A stretch of DNA of 64,000 nt from Hymenobacter lucidus. Lineage in GTDB: Bacteria; Bacteroidota; Bacteroidia; Cytophagales; Hymenobacteraceae. The notes under the pieces are model-generated. The model made no database searches and was not told where the DNA came from. It saw only the letters and a program-made list of their open reading frames with translations. Within the stretch, counting starts at the first letter, position 1. Every line of letters starts with the position of its first letter. This document shows positions 33,462 to 43,800 of the stretch, in pieces. Both the position numbers and the translations under genes were made by a program. The DNA lies in the NCBI RefSeq assembly GCF_020447265.1, contig NZ_JAJADR010000005.1, positions 186,001-250,000 on the forward strand, given 5' to 3'.

Positions 33462-35783
33462 TTAGTTGCCCGTCAGCTTGAACGAGGCTTCCTGGGTGTC
33501 GCGGGAGTTGGGGCCCACGAACACCTGGAAGTCGCCGGGCTCGGCTACAAACTGCAGGTCGTTGTTGTAGAATTTCAGATCCTCGGCGGTAAGGCGGAAG
33601 GTAAGCGTGCGGCTCTCCCCTTTTTTGAGCTTCATTTTCTGGAAGCTTTTCAGCTCCCGTACCGGCCGCGACACCGAGCCCACCACGTCGCGGATGTAGA
33701 GCTGGGCCACTTCCTCGCCATCGTAGTTGCCGGTGTTTTTCACGGTTACGCGCACATCCAGGGTGCCACTGGGGCTGAGCGTGGCAGTACTCAGCTCGGG
33801 CTTGGAAAAGCTGAAAGTGGTGTAGCTCAGACCGTAGCCAAATGGGTAGAGCGGGTCGTTGGTCACGTCGAGGTAGCGCGACTTGTACTTGTCGAGCGGC
33901 TGGTCGTTGAAGGGGCGGCCGGTGCTTTTGTGGTTATAGTAAAGCGGAATCTGGCCCACGGTCTGGGGGAAAGTGGCCGTTATCTTGCCCGATGGATTGT
34001 AGGCCCCAAACAGCACGTCGGCAATGGCATTACCGCCCTGCGTACCCGCAAACCAGGTTTCCAGAATGGCGTCGGCGTTCTGATTTTCCCAGCTCAGGGT
34101 TAGCGGCCGGCCGTTCATGAGCACCACAACCAGCGGCTTGCCGGTTTTCTTCAAGGCCTTGAGCAATTCCAGCTGCGGGCCGGGCAGGCCAATATCCGAG
34201 CGGCTGGCCGCCTCCCCCGACATGCCCTGTGACTCGCCTACTACGGCTACCACCACATCGGCGCCCTGGGCGGCCTGCACCGCTTCCCGAATCATCTCCT
34301 CGGCCGGGCGCTTATCCACGTTCAGCTCGCCGCCGTGGGCGTTGAGGCGGTCAATCATCTGCTGGTCGTCGGTGAAGTTGGCTCCTTGCGCCGTCACGAT
34401 TTTCACGCTGCTGCCCGCCACGTTGCGGATGCCCTGCTCTACCGACACGGCCTGCTTCCAGTCGCCGGCGCCGCTCCAGTTGCCGATCAGGTCGCGTTGC
34501 CGGGTGGCCAAAGGGCCCACGAGGGCAATGGTACCGGACTTTTTCAGGGGCAGGGTTTGCTTATCATTTTTGAGCAGCACGAAGCTCTTGCGGGCAATGT
34601 CGCGGGCGTCGTCGAGAAACTCCTTTTTCATCAGCGTGGCCTTTGCCCGCTTCTCACTCACGCCCCGGTACGGGTCCTTAAACAGGCCAAGTTTGTATTT
34701 TCCTTCCAGAATCCGGCGGCAGGACAAGTCAATAACTTCCTGCGACACGGTGCCGTCCTTGAGGTTCTGGGCCACGTTTTTGAGGTAGATTTCGCCCACC
34801 ATATCCTGGTCGGCACCGGCGTTGAGGGCCATAGCCGACACCTGCGCGTCGTTGCCCACGCCGTGCGCCACCATCTCGTTGATGGCGGTGTAATCGGTAG
34901 CCACGAAGCCCTTGAAGCCCCACTGCTTGCGCAACAGGTCGGTCAGCAGCCACTTATTGCCGGTGGCCGGAATGCCGTTGATGTCGTTGAACGACGACAT
35001 CACCGAGCCCACGCCGGCGTCGATGGCGGCTTTGTAGGGCGGTAGGTACTCGTTGTACATGCGCGCCAGGCTCATGTCGGTGGTATTGTAGTCGCGGCCG
35101 GCCTCGGCAGCTCCGTAGAGGGCAAAGTGCTTGAGGCAGGCCATAACGGTGTTGTTCTTCGTCAGGTCATTGCCCTGGTAGCCGCGCACCATGGCCCGGG
35201 CCACCTGGGAGCCCAGGTAGGGGTCTTCGCCGGCGCCTTCGGCCACGCGGCCCCAGCGCGGGTCGCGGGCAATATCCACCATGGGCGAAAACACCCAGTG
35301 CAGCCCATCAGCCGCCGATTCCTCGGCCGCAATCCGGGCGCTGCGCTCAACGGCCGTCATATCCCAGGAAGCCGAGAGGCCCAGCGGAATGGGGAAAATG
35401 GTGCGGTGACCGTGAATCACGTCGTAGCCAAACATAAGCGGAATGTGCAGGCGGGTTTCCTTGAGGGCCATTTCCTGGAGCTTGCGGGCGGCAATGGGCG
35501 TGTAGGTGTTGAACACGCCGCCGACTGAGCCTTTGCGGATATTCACGTCCACGTCCTTGCTCACCACGGGCCCGGTCACGTCGAAGCCCACGGTTATCAG
35601 ATTGAGCTGGCCGATCTTCTCCTCCAGTGTCATCTTGCTCATCAGCTCGTCGATGAAGCGCTGCATTTTGGGGTCGTCGGTTGTGCTGGAAGCGGCGGAA
35701 CGGGCGGCTTGCTGGGCGTGCAGCGCGGGGCTCAGCAGCAACCCCAGCGACAATAGCGCGGCGGTACGGAAAGTACGTTTCAT
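33462..35783 (-). CDS. GH3 beta-glucosidase (BglX-like)
   Basis: The 773-residue protein has a signal peptide (cleavage near ALHAQ). The GH3 motifs are GYDVIHGHRTIFPIPLGLSA, VFSPMVDIARDPRWGRVAEG, CLKHFALYGAAEAGRDYN and the nucleophile Asp in GFVATDYTAINEM. The C-domain has AVVGESQGMSGEAASRSDIG and an Fn3-like end. BglX-type enzymes are periplasmic and release glucose from beta-glucosides. It is the last gene of the second glycan locus, next to GH43 and the GH144-like enzyme. A role in cutting the oligosaccharides made by GH144 (sophorose-type) fits, but is inference. ATG 35781-35783 opens the signal peptide. Confidence 0.92.
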   Translation of the reverse strand: MKRTFRTAALLSLGLLLSPALHAQQAARSAASSTTDDPKMQRFIDELMSKMTLEEKIGQLNLITVGFDVTGPVVSKDVDVNIRKGSVGGVFNTYTPIAARKLQEMALKETRLHIPLMFGYDVIHGHRTIFPIPLGLSASWDMTAVERSARIAAEESAADGLHWVFSPMVDIARDPRWGRVAEGAGEDPYLGSQVARAMVRGYQGNDLTKNNTVMACLKHFALYGAAEAGRDYNTTDMSLARMYNEYLPPYKAAIDAGVGSVMSSFNDINGIPATGNKWLLTDLLRKQWGFKGFVATDYTAINEMVAHGVGNDAQVSAMALNAGADQDMVGEIYLKNVAQNLKDGTVSQEVIDLSCRRILEGKYKLGLFKDPYRGVSEKRAKATLMKKEFLDDARDIARKSFVLLKNDKQTLPLKKSGTIALVGPLATRQRDLIGNWSGAGDWKQAVSVEQGIRNVAGSSVKIVTAQGANFTDDQQMIDRLNAHGGELNVDKRPAEEMIREAVQAAQGADVVVAVVGESQGMSGEAASRSDIGLPGPQLELLKALKKTGKPLVVVLMNGRPLTLSWENQNADAILETWFAGTQGGNAIADVLFGAYNPSGKITATFPQTVGQIPLYYNHKSTGRPFNDQPLDKYKSRYLDVTNDPLYPFGYGLSYTTFSFSKPELSTATLSPSGTLDVRVTVKNTGNYDGEEVAQLYIRDVVGSVSRPVRELKSFQKMKLKKGESRTLTFRLTAEDLKFYNNDLQFVAEPGDFQVFVGPNSRDTQEASFKLTGN

Positions 35784-35874
35784 GGAAAAAGGAAAGGAAG
35801 AATTGGGAAGCGAAACAGAAAAATTCCCGACCGGCAACTTGTGCCCCAGGAGTGGCAGCGGGCCATTGCGGTTG

Positions 35875-37635
35875 TCATTTAACCGTCAGCACCGGGCTGC
35901 GGGCCGACACGCCGTTTTCGTTGAGGGCCTCGATGCTGAAGTAGTAGGGCCGGTCCCGGTCCATGCCCTTGAAATAGTATTCGCTCTGCCCGTGCACCAT
36001 GATGCAGGAATAGAGCTTATCGGGGGCAATGCCGGTGTAGATATTATAGGCGTAGGCGCCGGGGGCGGCCGTCCATTTCAGCCAGGCGCTGCGCTTGTCC
36101 TTCTCGGTGCGCAGCACCACCAGGTCGGCGACGGGCGCGGGGGCCGGACCGGGGCCCAGGCCGAAAACGCGCAGGCCGCTAAGGGCAAATTTGCCGGTGG
36201 GCATGTGGCGGTTTTCCAGCTTCAAGAAACGGGTTTTTACCGGCTCCGCCAACTCAATGTAGTCGTGGGGCACGTCGGTTTGATTCTGGCTCTTGTCCGT
36301 CAGCAACTTCCATTTGCGCCCGTTCTCGGAATGCCACAGCCGGTACTGGTGAAACGTGCCCGTCTGCTTGCCCAGAAACTCCGCATCCTGGTCGGCATAG
36401 TTGATCTGGATGGCTCGCACGGTGCTCATGGCGCCCAGGTCGGTCTGGATAAACTCGCCGGGGTTGCCGGTGGCCGCGCTCCAATAGGTTTTGATGCTTT
36501 CATCGACGGCGTAGTTGGGCAAATAGCCGCCGAGCGTGGACGAAACCTGCACCGGCTTCTGGTAATTGAGTAGCATCCAGCCCGTAAAACGGCTTTTGAG
36601 GTGGTCGGCAGCACTCGTGGGCAAGTAGTGCGGATAGTCGCCGAAAGTGGTGTTGCTGTAGAGCGTACCGTCGGCATCGAAGCCCGCCGGCCAGAGCCCC
36701 AGCCGCCGCTCGAAGTTGTTCTTCACCGATACGACCATCGTGGACAGGTGCCACCAATTGCCCCAAGTGTCCTGAAACGTGTTGCCGTGGCCTGCGCCCC
36801 GGGCAAAGCCGCCGGGCTTGTAGGCAAAGGGGTTATGCGGTTGCGGGCTAAACGGGCCCAGCGGCTTGTCCCCCACCTGCACGCCATCGGCGTAGCCGCT
36901 GAATTCGGTGCCGGGCGCGCCGTACTGCAGGTAATAGCGGCCGTTGTGCTTCGCCATCCAGGCCCCCTCCATAAAAGGGTCAAGGAACGTGTTATCGAGG
37001 TATTCACCGAAGCGCTGCCACCCAAATTTCGTGTCATCTAAGCGTATAAGCTCCTTAGGTTGCCCAATCGGCTGGAAGGTGCGCCGGCTGATCTGCTGGC
37101 CGTAGAGCGGCAGCGTATTGGAGCTGCCCCAATACAGGTACAATTTGCCGTCATCGCCGAGGAAGAAAGCCGGGTCCCAGGCCCCGATCTGGAAGGGCTC
37201 CACGGCTTCCTTCCACTCGTTGGCCTTGGGGTTAGTGCTCATCCAGATCGGGAAGTTCTTCTCGTGGGTCGAGCCGAAAACCAGCAGCGTGTCGCCTAGT
37301 ACAAACACTGCCGGGGCGCACAGGTCATCGTACACCTTGTGCTCGGGCTTGAGGAAGGAGCGCGCCACAAACTGCCAGCTGTACAAATCAGGGCTGTGCC
37401 AGTAGCCCCACTGGTTGGTGCTGAACAGGTAATACTCGCCCTTAAACAGCGTGATGACCGGATCAGCGGTGGCGCGGTGCCGGCCGGCCTTGGCGAAGTC
37501 GGGAATAGGCGTATAGCCGTAGTCCAGGTTCAACGGGTTGCAGTAGGTAAGCTGGCCGGCGCGGCGCGTGGGCTGGGCCTGGGCCGTGGAAAGGCTGAGC
37601 CAAGCGGCAAGGCCCAGGAGCAGAATTCGGAGCAT
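35875..37635 (-). CDS. GH43-family protein with discoidin-like C-terminal domain
   Basis: The 586-residue protein has a signal peptide (cleavage near AQAQ). The five-bladed propeller of GH43 is seen in HRATADPVITLFKGEYYLFS (catalytic base Asp), GAWDPAFFLGDDGKLYLYWG (pKa-setting Asp) and FMEGAWMAKHNGRYYLQYGA (acid Glu). A discoidin-like (F5/8 type C) domain follows (about 380-500, with VDESIKTYWSAATGNPGEFI) and the end resembles Fn3. The substrate in this locus is unknown; GH43 members act on arabinosides, xylosides or galactosides. ATG 37633-37635 is chosen to start the signal peptide. Confidence 0.87.
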   Translation of the reverse strand: MLRILLLGLAAWLSLSTAQAQPTRRAGQLTYCNPLNLDYGYTPIPDFAKAGRHRATADPVITLFKGEYYLFSTNQWGYWHSPDLYSWQFVARSFLKPEHKVYDDLCAPAVFVLGDTLLVFGSTHEKNFPIWMSTNPKANEWKEAVEPFQIGAWDPAFFLGDDGKLYLYWGSSNTLPLYGQQISRRTFQPIGQPKELIRLDDTKFGWQRFGEYLDNTFLDPFMEGAWMAKHNGRYYLQYGAPGTEFSGYADGVQVGDKPLGPFSPQPHNPFAYKPGGFARGAGHGNTFQDTWGNWWHLSTMVVSVKNNFERRLGLWPAGFDADGTLYSNTTFGDYPHYLPTSAADHLKSRFTGWMLLNYQKPVQVSSTLGGYLPNYAVDESIKTYWSAATGNPGEFIQTDLGAMSTVRAIQINYADQDAEFLGKQTGTFHQYRLWHSENGRKWKLLTDKSQNQTDVPHDYIELAEPVKTRFLKLENRHMPTGKFALSGLRVFGLGPGPAPAPVADLVVLRTEKDKRSAWLKWTAAPGAYAYNIYTGIAPDKLYSCIMVHGQSEYYFKGMDRDRPYYFSIEALNENGVSARSPVLTVK

Positions 37636-37656
37636 AGGCCGGTCGTTGTTAAAAAG

Positions 37657-37735
37657 AATGCCATGCTTCGACAAGCTCAGCATGATGGATTGCCATTGCA
37701 CGCGAGATGTCTCGCTTGGGCTCGACATGACGTTC
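37657..37735. repeat. Composite of two dispersed inverted-repeat types
   Basis: Left: CATGCTTCGACAAGCTCAGCATG, a short inverted element (about 37661-37683). Right: GCACGCGAGATGTCTCGCTTGGGCTCGACATGACGTT, which is the right arm of the family at 31307 and 53583. It lies between the GH144-like stop and the GH43 start. Confidence 0.6.
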
Positions 37736-37737
37736 TT

Positions 37738-39099
37738 CTACTTCTTGATCTGCGGGCTTTCGAAGCCGAGCTTGGTGAGGCCGCGCTGCACGTCGGGGCT
37801 GCTCATAAACAGCTTCCAGAGCAAGCCCGACCGGTGGTTTTCAATCATGCCCACGATGGGGCCCTGGTCGATGGCCAGGTGAGATTTGGCGTACCAGTTG
37901 TGGTGCTCACTGAAGCCATCCACAAAGCCGTACTCACTCCAGATTTTGTCGCCCAGGTCGTTGTAGAAGTGCCGTAAAGCCAGCATCGAAAACTCCGGCG
38001 TGTAGGGCATAGCCGACAGCGCGGCCGTGGGCGAAATCACGCCTAAGTCTTCGGAAGGCGAGTGGGCGGCGTAGCCCTGGTAGCTGTCGGAAGCGGTGAG
38101 GCCCCAGCTGTTGGGGCCGTAGCCCTTGTACTTCTTGGGGTTGTCGAGGCAGTAGGCGTGGTTGATGAGGGTGTGGTTGCGGTTCTGTTCCCAGTAGTCG
38201 GCGTACTGGTCTTTGAGGCCGCGCGGGTCGAGGCCCAGGAAGGTGTAGTGGGAGAAAAACAGCGGCCCGCCGTAGTCGAAGCCCAGCGGCAGCTTGATGT
38301 TGTAGAACGTTTTGCCGTTGCGGAAATAGTCGCCGGTAGCCCAGCCCTGGTCATACACCTTCTTGTCGATACTGTACTTGGGCGAGGCGGCGGCCAGCAC
38401 ATAGGTTATCAGGCACTCGTTGTAGCCGTGAATCTGGTGGTTCATGCTCCAGCCATTGTTCGGGCTCCAGTGCCAATAGAGCACGTTTTGTCCGCCCTGC
38501 TGGTGCCAGTTCCACTCCACGCCCTCCCACATCCACAGAATGTGGTTGCGTAAGTCCCGCTCGGCCTGGTTTTCCTGGGTGAAATACTGCCGGGCGCAGA
38601 TCAGGCCCTCAAACAGAAACGACGTTTCCACCAGGTCGCCGCCGTCGTCTTTCTGGCTGAAGCGAATCACCTTGCCCGTGGCCCCGTTGAGCCAGTGCGG
38701 GTACACGCCATGAAACGAGTCGGACTTCTCCAGAAACCGCACGATTTTGTAGATGCGGGCCGCCGCCTGCTCCCGGGTTATCCACTTCCGCTCGGCCGCC
38801 ACGATGATGGCCATAATGCCGAAGCCCGTGCCGCCGGTCGTTACCACCTCGTTGCCGTAGTCGTAGGCCACATTGCTCCGCTCCCGCGCCATGCCCGACA
38901 CGGGGTGGCCGAAGTCCCAGAAATAGCGGAAGGTTTGCTTCTGCACTAGGTCCAGCAGCTGCTCATCGGTCAGGTTGCGGGGCCGCTGCTTTGGGTCAAA
39001 CTTGGCGGCCGGAGCATCTTTAGCCGGCGCGGTTTTTTGCTGGGCCAGCAGACCGAGCGGCAGCAACCAGCACAGGAGAAGGAGGATTTTTGCTTTCAT
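37738..39099 (-). CDS. GH144-like glucanase (glucoamylase family, COG5368)
   Basis: The 453-residue protein has a signal peptide (cleavage near LLAQ). It matches the glycoamylase domain (PF10091) typical of GH144: QTFRYFWDFGHPVSGMARER, TGGTGFGIMAIIVAAERKWI, HWSPNNGWSMNHQIHGYNEC and DLGVISPTAALSAMPYTPEF. Characterised GH144 members are beta-1,2-glucanases; other proteins of this broad family may differ. The neighbouring GH3 BglX-like gene fits breakdown of beta-glucan. It follows susD in the same direction, separated by a long inverted repeat (39114-39250). Confidence 0.85.
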   Translation of the reverse strand: MKAKILLLLCWLLPLGLLAQQKTAPAKDAPAAKFDPKQRPRNLTDEQLLDLVQKQTFRYFWDFGHPVSGMARERSNVAYDYGNEVVTTGGTGFGIMAIIVAAERKWITREQAAARIYKIVRFLEKSDSFHGVYPHWLNGATGKVIRFSQKDDGGDLVETSFLFEGLICARQYFTQENQAERDLRNHILWMWEGVEWNWHQQGGQNVLYWHWSPNNGWSMNHQIHGYNECLITYVLAAASPKYSIDKKVYDQGWATGDYFRNGKTFYNIKLPLGFDYGGPLFFSHYTFLGLDPRGLKDQYADYWEQNRNHTLINHAYCLDNPKKYKGYGPNSWGLTASDSYQGYAAHSPSEDLGVISPTAALSAMPYTPEFSMLALRHFYNDLGDKIWSEYGFVDGFSEHHNWYAKSHLAIDQGPIVGMIENHRSGLLWKLFMSSPDVQRGLTKLGFESPQIKK

Positions 39100-39113
39100 A
39101 GGCCTTGGTGCAC

Positions 39114-39250
39114 CTCACCCCTAGCCCCTCTGCGAAAAGGAGAGGGGAACTAGCTCTAATTTTTAGAACCAGGCTTTACTTGGGCAGGCGTTGATTAGAA
39201 AACTAAAAGCTAGTTCCCCTCTCCTTTTTCGGAGAGGGGCTAAGGGTGAG
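39114..39250. repeat. Long inverted repeat (CTCACCCCTAGCCCCTCTCC family)
   Basis: Arms of about 42 nt (39114-39155 and 39208-39250) are nearly complementary and hold CTCACCCCTAGCCCCTCT and AGGAGAGGGGAACTAGCT blocks. It lies between the susD stop and the GH144-like start. A partial single-arm copy appears near 45320 (CTCACCCCTAGCCTGCCGGC). It resembles the element at 6978 in layout and sequence. Confidence 0.8.
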
Positions 39251-39261
39251 ACGCAACGGCA

Positions 39262-40803
39262 CTAATACCCCAGGTTCTGCTTCAGCTGCCCGCCGCTGAG
39301 GTCAATCTGCTCCTGTGGAATCGGGAACAGCTCGTGCTTACCCTTGACGAAGGTTTTGCCCTGGGCCGCAAAAATGGGTACGATGCGGCCGGGCTGCACG
39401 CTTTCCTGGCGCACCAGGTCGAAAAACCGGTCGTGCTCCAGGGCCAGCTCCACGCGGCGCTCCTGCCAAATGGCGGGCAGCGTTACACTGGTCAGGGCGG
39501 GCAGGCCGGCGCGGCGGCGCACGTCGTTTACACGGGTCAGGGCGGGGCCGCTCTGCCCGGTTTGCAGGCCAGCTTCGGCGTTTATCAGCAGCACCTCGGC
39601 GTAGCGCATGATGCGCACATTCTTGGGCAGGTAGTCGTTGTTGCCGCAGTTGCGCTCCTTGGTGCGGCTGTGGTAGGCCTTGTAGCTGTAGCGGAAGTTT
39701 TCCACCGAGTCCTTGCTCGGAATCCGGAACCCGTCCCAGAGCACCGTGCCGGTGCGGGCCGTGGTAATGAAGATGATACTACCGGCCCGCCGCTTATCAC
39801 CGGGCTCGTAGGCATCGGCCAGCTGCTGGGTGGGCGTGTTGAAGCCGAAACCTAGATCCGCCCAGCCGCCCCGGCCGCCGGCCCGGGGGCCCTGGCTCAC
39901 GGTGTAGAGGTTCACCGCCGAGTTGTTGCAGGAGGCATTTACGCCCGTCTGAATCTCGAAAATCGACTCCTCGCTGTTGGCCCCCGCTTCCCGCCAGATG
40001 TTCTCATACGTGGGGTAGAGCCCATACGCGCCCGATTTGCCGGTAATGATTTCATTGGTGAGGTCGTAGGCCTGCTGGTAGTTTTTCTGGTACAGATACA
40101 CTTTGGCCAGCATAGCCTGAGCAGCGGCTTTGGTGGCCCGGCCGGTTTCGGTGGCGCCCTTCAGCGGCAGGTTGGCGGCGGCAAACTGCAGATCATCAAT
40201 GATGAGTTGGTAGATTTCCTGGGCCGAAGCCCGCGCCTGCAACGCCGGGTTGTTGATTTCCGACGTGGCCGGCACTCTATCCAGCTTGGGCAGGCCGCCG
40301 AAGAAGCGCACCATGTTGAAGTAGAAGTAGCCGCGCAGAAACCGGACTTCCCCGATCAGCCGGTTCTTGGTAGCCTCGGGCGCGGGGCTCAGTGGAATCT
40401 TATCCAGCGCTTGGTTGGCGCGGTTGATACCCTGGAAATAGCCTTTCCAGACGTTGTTGACGATGCCGTTGCTGGGGCTGAGCGTGAAGTTGTCGACCTC
40501 GCCGGCCGGACCGTAGTCGGTGGGCGTGCTGCCTTTGTCGGAGTCGTCGGAGGCCACGTCGGTCAGAATTACGAACTGCAGGCCGTGGGTGTCGGGGTCG
40601 AAGCCGCCGAGGTACATCACGTTATACACCCCGTCGACCAGCTTCTGGGCCGCGGCCGGGTCGGTCCGGATCTGGTCTTCGGTGAGCTGGCCCTGGGGCG
40701 CGACGTCCAGGAAATCTTTGCAGCCCACGGCGGCCGCCGTGAGCGTGAGGCCAAGCGAGGCCAGGGCAATGCGCCGGGCAAGAGAAGTGGTAGTAGCTTT
40801 CAT
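39262..40803 (-). CDS. SusD/RagB family lipoprotein (second locus)
   Basis: The 513-residue protein has a lipoprotein signal (TAAAVGCKDFLDVAPQGQLT, Cys at about 28). SusD features are AQKLVDGVYNVMYLGGF, EVRFLRGYFYFNMVRFFGGL and the C-terminal EERRVELALEHDRFFDLVRQ-like stretch (IWQERRVELALEHDRFFDLV). It would bind glycan at the cell surface with the SusC partner upstream (12-nt gap). The glycan is inferred to be a beta-glucan from the GH144 and GH3 neighbours. Confidence 0.94.
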   Translation of the reverse strand: MKATTTSLARRIALASLGLTLTAAAVGCKDFLDVAPQGQLTEDQIRTDPAAAQKLVDGVYNVMYLGGFDPDTHGLQFVILTDVASDDSDKGSTPTDYGPAGEVDNFTLSPSNGIVNNVWKGYFQGINRANQALDKIPLSPAPEATKNRLIGEVRFLRGYFYFNMVRFFGGLPKLDRVPATSEINNPALQARASAQEIYQLIIDDLQFAAANLPLKGATETGRATKAAAQAMLAKVYLYQKNYQQAYDLTNEIITGKSGAYGLYPTYENIWREAGANSEESIFEIQTGVNASCNNSAVNLYTVSQGPRAGGRGGWADLGFGFNTPTQQLADAYEPGDKRRAGSIIFITTARTGTVLWDGFRIPSKDSVENFRYSYKAYHSRTKERNCGNNDYLPKNVRIMRYAEVLLINAEAGLQTGQSGPALTRVNDVRRRAGLPALTSVTLPAIWQERRVELALEHDRFFDLVRQESVQPGRIVPIFAAQGKTFVKGKHELFPIPQEQIDLSGGQLKQNLGY

Positions 40804-40815
40804 GGGGCGGCGAGC

Positions 40816-43800
40816 TTAGAAATTGACGTTGAGTCCCAGCGCGAGGGTGCGGCTGGTGGGATACGTGGTGGCCTCAATGCCGGAATCGAGCGGGCCGCCC
40901 GGCAGCTCGGGCGTAAAGCCCGAGTAGTTGGTGATGGTAAACAGGTTCTGGGCCGTGGCAAACACCCGCAGCGAGGAGATATAAGCCTTTTTGGTCAGCT
41001 CCACGGGCAGCGTGTAACCCAGCACCAGGTTATTGAGCCGGATGTAGGAGCCCGACTCGATGAAGTAGGTGGAGTTGGGCGTGTTGTTGCGAATGGCGGC
41101 CGGGTTGTCCTGCGAGGGGTTAGCTAATGTCCAGCGGTTGGCGGCAAAGTCGGCTTCGATGTTGTCGGTAATGGCGCCGGTGGCCTGCTTTTTCCGGTTA
41201 TACACCTCGTTGTTCACATTGCCCGAAAACACGAACGAGAAATCCACCCCGCCGTAGTTCAGCCCGCCGTTGATGCCGAAGTACATGGGCGGCTGGTAGG
41301 AGCCCGCGTATACCCGGTCGCGCAAGTCGATGGTGCCGTTGCCGTCGGTGTCGGCGTATTTCAGGTCGCCGGGCTGGGGCGTGAAGAGCGTGTATTTCGG
41401 ATAGGCGTCGATTTCGCCCTGGTTCTGGAACACGCCCACGGTTTGCAGCACGTAGAACGAGCCGGCCGCCACGCCGTTGTCGGAGCGTGTCACGTTGTTG
41501 GCCCCGCCAAACAGGGCCTGGCCGCCGTTCAGGTTTTCGATACGGTTCTTGTTGAAAGTGGCATTCACCCCAAAGTTGTAGCTGAGCTTCTCCCCCACCA
41601 TGGCCTTCCAGTTCAGGGCTGCTTCCAGGCCCTCGTTGCTGATGTCAGCGGCATTGGTGATGTACTGGTTGTCGGGGTCACCAAACAGGCCGGGGATGTT
41701 CACCGGAATCAGCGCGTCGGTGGTTTTCTTCTTGTAGTAAGTCACCTCGCCGCTCAAGCGGTTGGCGAGGGTGGCAAATTCCAGGGCCACGTCGTACTCG
41801 GTCGTTACTTCCCAGCGCACGTTGCGGTCCTTGATCTGGCTAATAACCGCACCCAGCACCGGCTGATTGTTGAAGACGTAGGGAATGTTGGTTTCGGCCG
41901 TGGTGATGTACGCCGTGGGGTCAATCTGGTCGTTGCCGAGCTGGCCGTAGCTGGCCCGCAGCTTCAGAAAATCCACCAGCTTCTGCTCTTTCAAAAAGGT
42001 TTCCTCGGTCAGAATCCAGCCCAGACCCAGGGACGGAAACAGGCCCCACCGCTCGTCGGCGTTGAATTTGGAGGTGCCGTCGTAGCGCACGTTGGTTGTG
42101 AGCAGGTACTTGTCGGCGAAGGCGTAGTTGATGCGGCCCAGGTACGAGAGGCGCCGGTCTTTACCCAGCGTGGGCGCCCCGTTTACCGACGTATTCGGGT
42201 CGCCAGTATTCAGGTACCACTGGTTCGGGTCTTCGGGCACGTTGCGTCGCCCGCCGGAAAGGGAGCTGCTGTTGCCTTCTTCCATCACCGTGCCGGCCAG
42301 CAGCGTCAGGTTGTGCTTTTCGGCGAATACTTTCTGGAACGTGGCCGTGTTTTCCCAGAGGTAGCGGGTGCTGTTATTCTGGGTCACGTTCAGGTTGCTG
42401 AGCGTGTTCTGCTGGTTGCCGCCGGCTTTGAGGAAGGTCACTTCGTCGTTGCGGTACTGGTAGTCGTATACGCGCCGGTTGTTGAAGTTTAGATCCACGT
42501 TGATGGCCGAGCGCAGTGTGAGGGCCTCAATGGGTCGAAAATCCAGTCCGACGTTGCCCTGGAGGCGGTTTTCGAAAGAGCGGTTGTTGTTTTTCTCAAT
42601 GTCCAGCACCGGGTTGCCCACGTTACCAAAGGCCGAGGTGTTGCCGTAGCGGCTGCCCTCCTTGGGCGTAATGACCGGGGCGGCGCGGTAGGCGTTCTGG
42701 AAGGCCGTGGCAAAGTTCACGTCCTTGGTATTGGCCCGGCTAAAGGAAATCTGGGAGTTGACGTTGAACTTGGGCGAGAGGGTAAAGTCGGTGTTGGACC
42801 GCACGCTCAGCCGCGAAAACTCGTTGCCGATGGCAATTCCGTTATCCTGCAAGAGGTTGCCGCTGAAGTAGTAGCGCACGTTCTCATTGGCCCCCGACAC
42901 GGCCAGGTTGTGGTTCTGAAACGAGGAGCGGCGTAGGATCTGGTCGTACCAGTCGGTATCGGCCGGGTTGTCGGGAATGGTAGTGGTGGGCGACGTGTCG
43001 CGCAGGTAGTTGGTGTACTGGCCGGCATCGGCCATTTTTACCAGGTGCGCGGCCTGCTTGAAGCCGATAGTGGTGTTATAGCTCAGCACGGGCTTACCCT
43101 GCTTGCCCTTTTTGGTGGTTACAATGATGACGCCGTTGGCCCCGCGCACCCCGTAGATGGCGGCGGCCGAGGCGTCTTTTAGCACATCGATGCTTTCAAT
43201 GTCGGCGTTGCTCAGGTTGCGGATGTCGGTAGTTTGCACCCCGTCGACCACGTAGAGCGGCTCGGCCCCGGCCAGCAGCGTGCCCGTGCCCCGGATGCGT
43301 ACTTTGGGCTGGGCGTTGGGCGTGCCGTCGGAGGTAATCTGCACGCCGGCCGTTTTGCCCTGCAGGGCCTGCGTGGGCGTTTGCACCGGCTGGTTCACGA
43401 TTTCGGCGGCATCCACGCGGGCTACTGCGCCGGTTACGTCGCGGCGCTGCTGGGTACCGTAGCCCACTACCACCACTTCGTTCAGCGTCTGGGTGTCGGG
43501 GGCCAAGGCCACGTCCACGGAAGCGCGGCCGGCCACGGCCACTTCCTGGGCAGTGTAGCCGATAAAGGAGAACACCAGCGTGGCGTTGTCAGGCACCTGC
43601 AGGGTGTAGCGGCCGTCGGCATCGGTCTGGGTGCCGGTACTACCGCCTTTCACCGTCACGTTCACGCCGGGCAGCCCCGCGCCTTTCTCATCCACTACGC
43701 GGCCCGTCACGGTGGCATCCACCACGGCAGCGGCCGGACTCAGAATAATCCCGCTCGGAATCAGCTCGTAGGTGATGCGCAATGGGTCGAGCACCGCGTG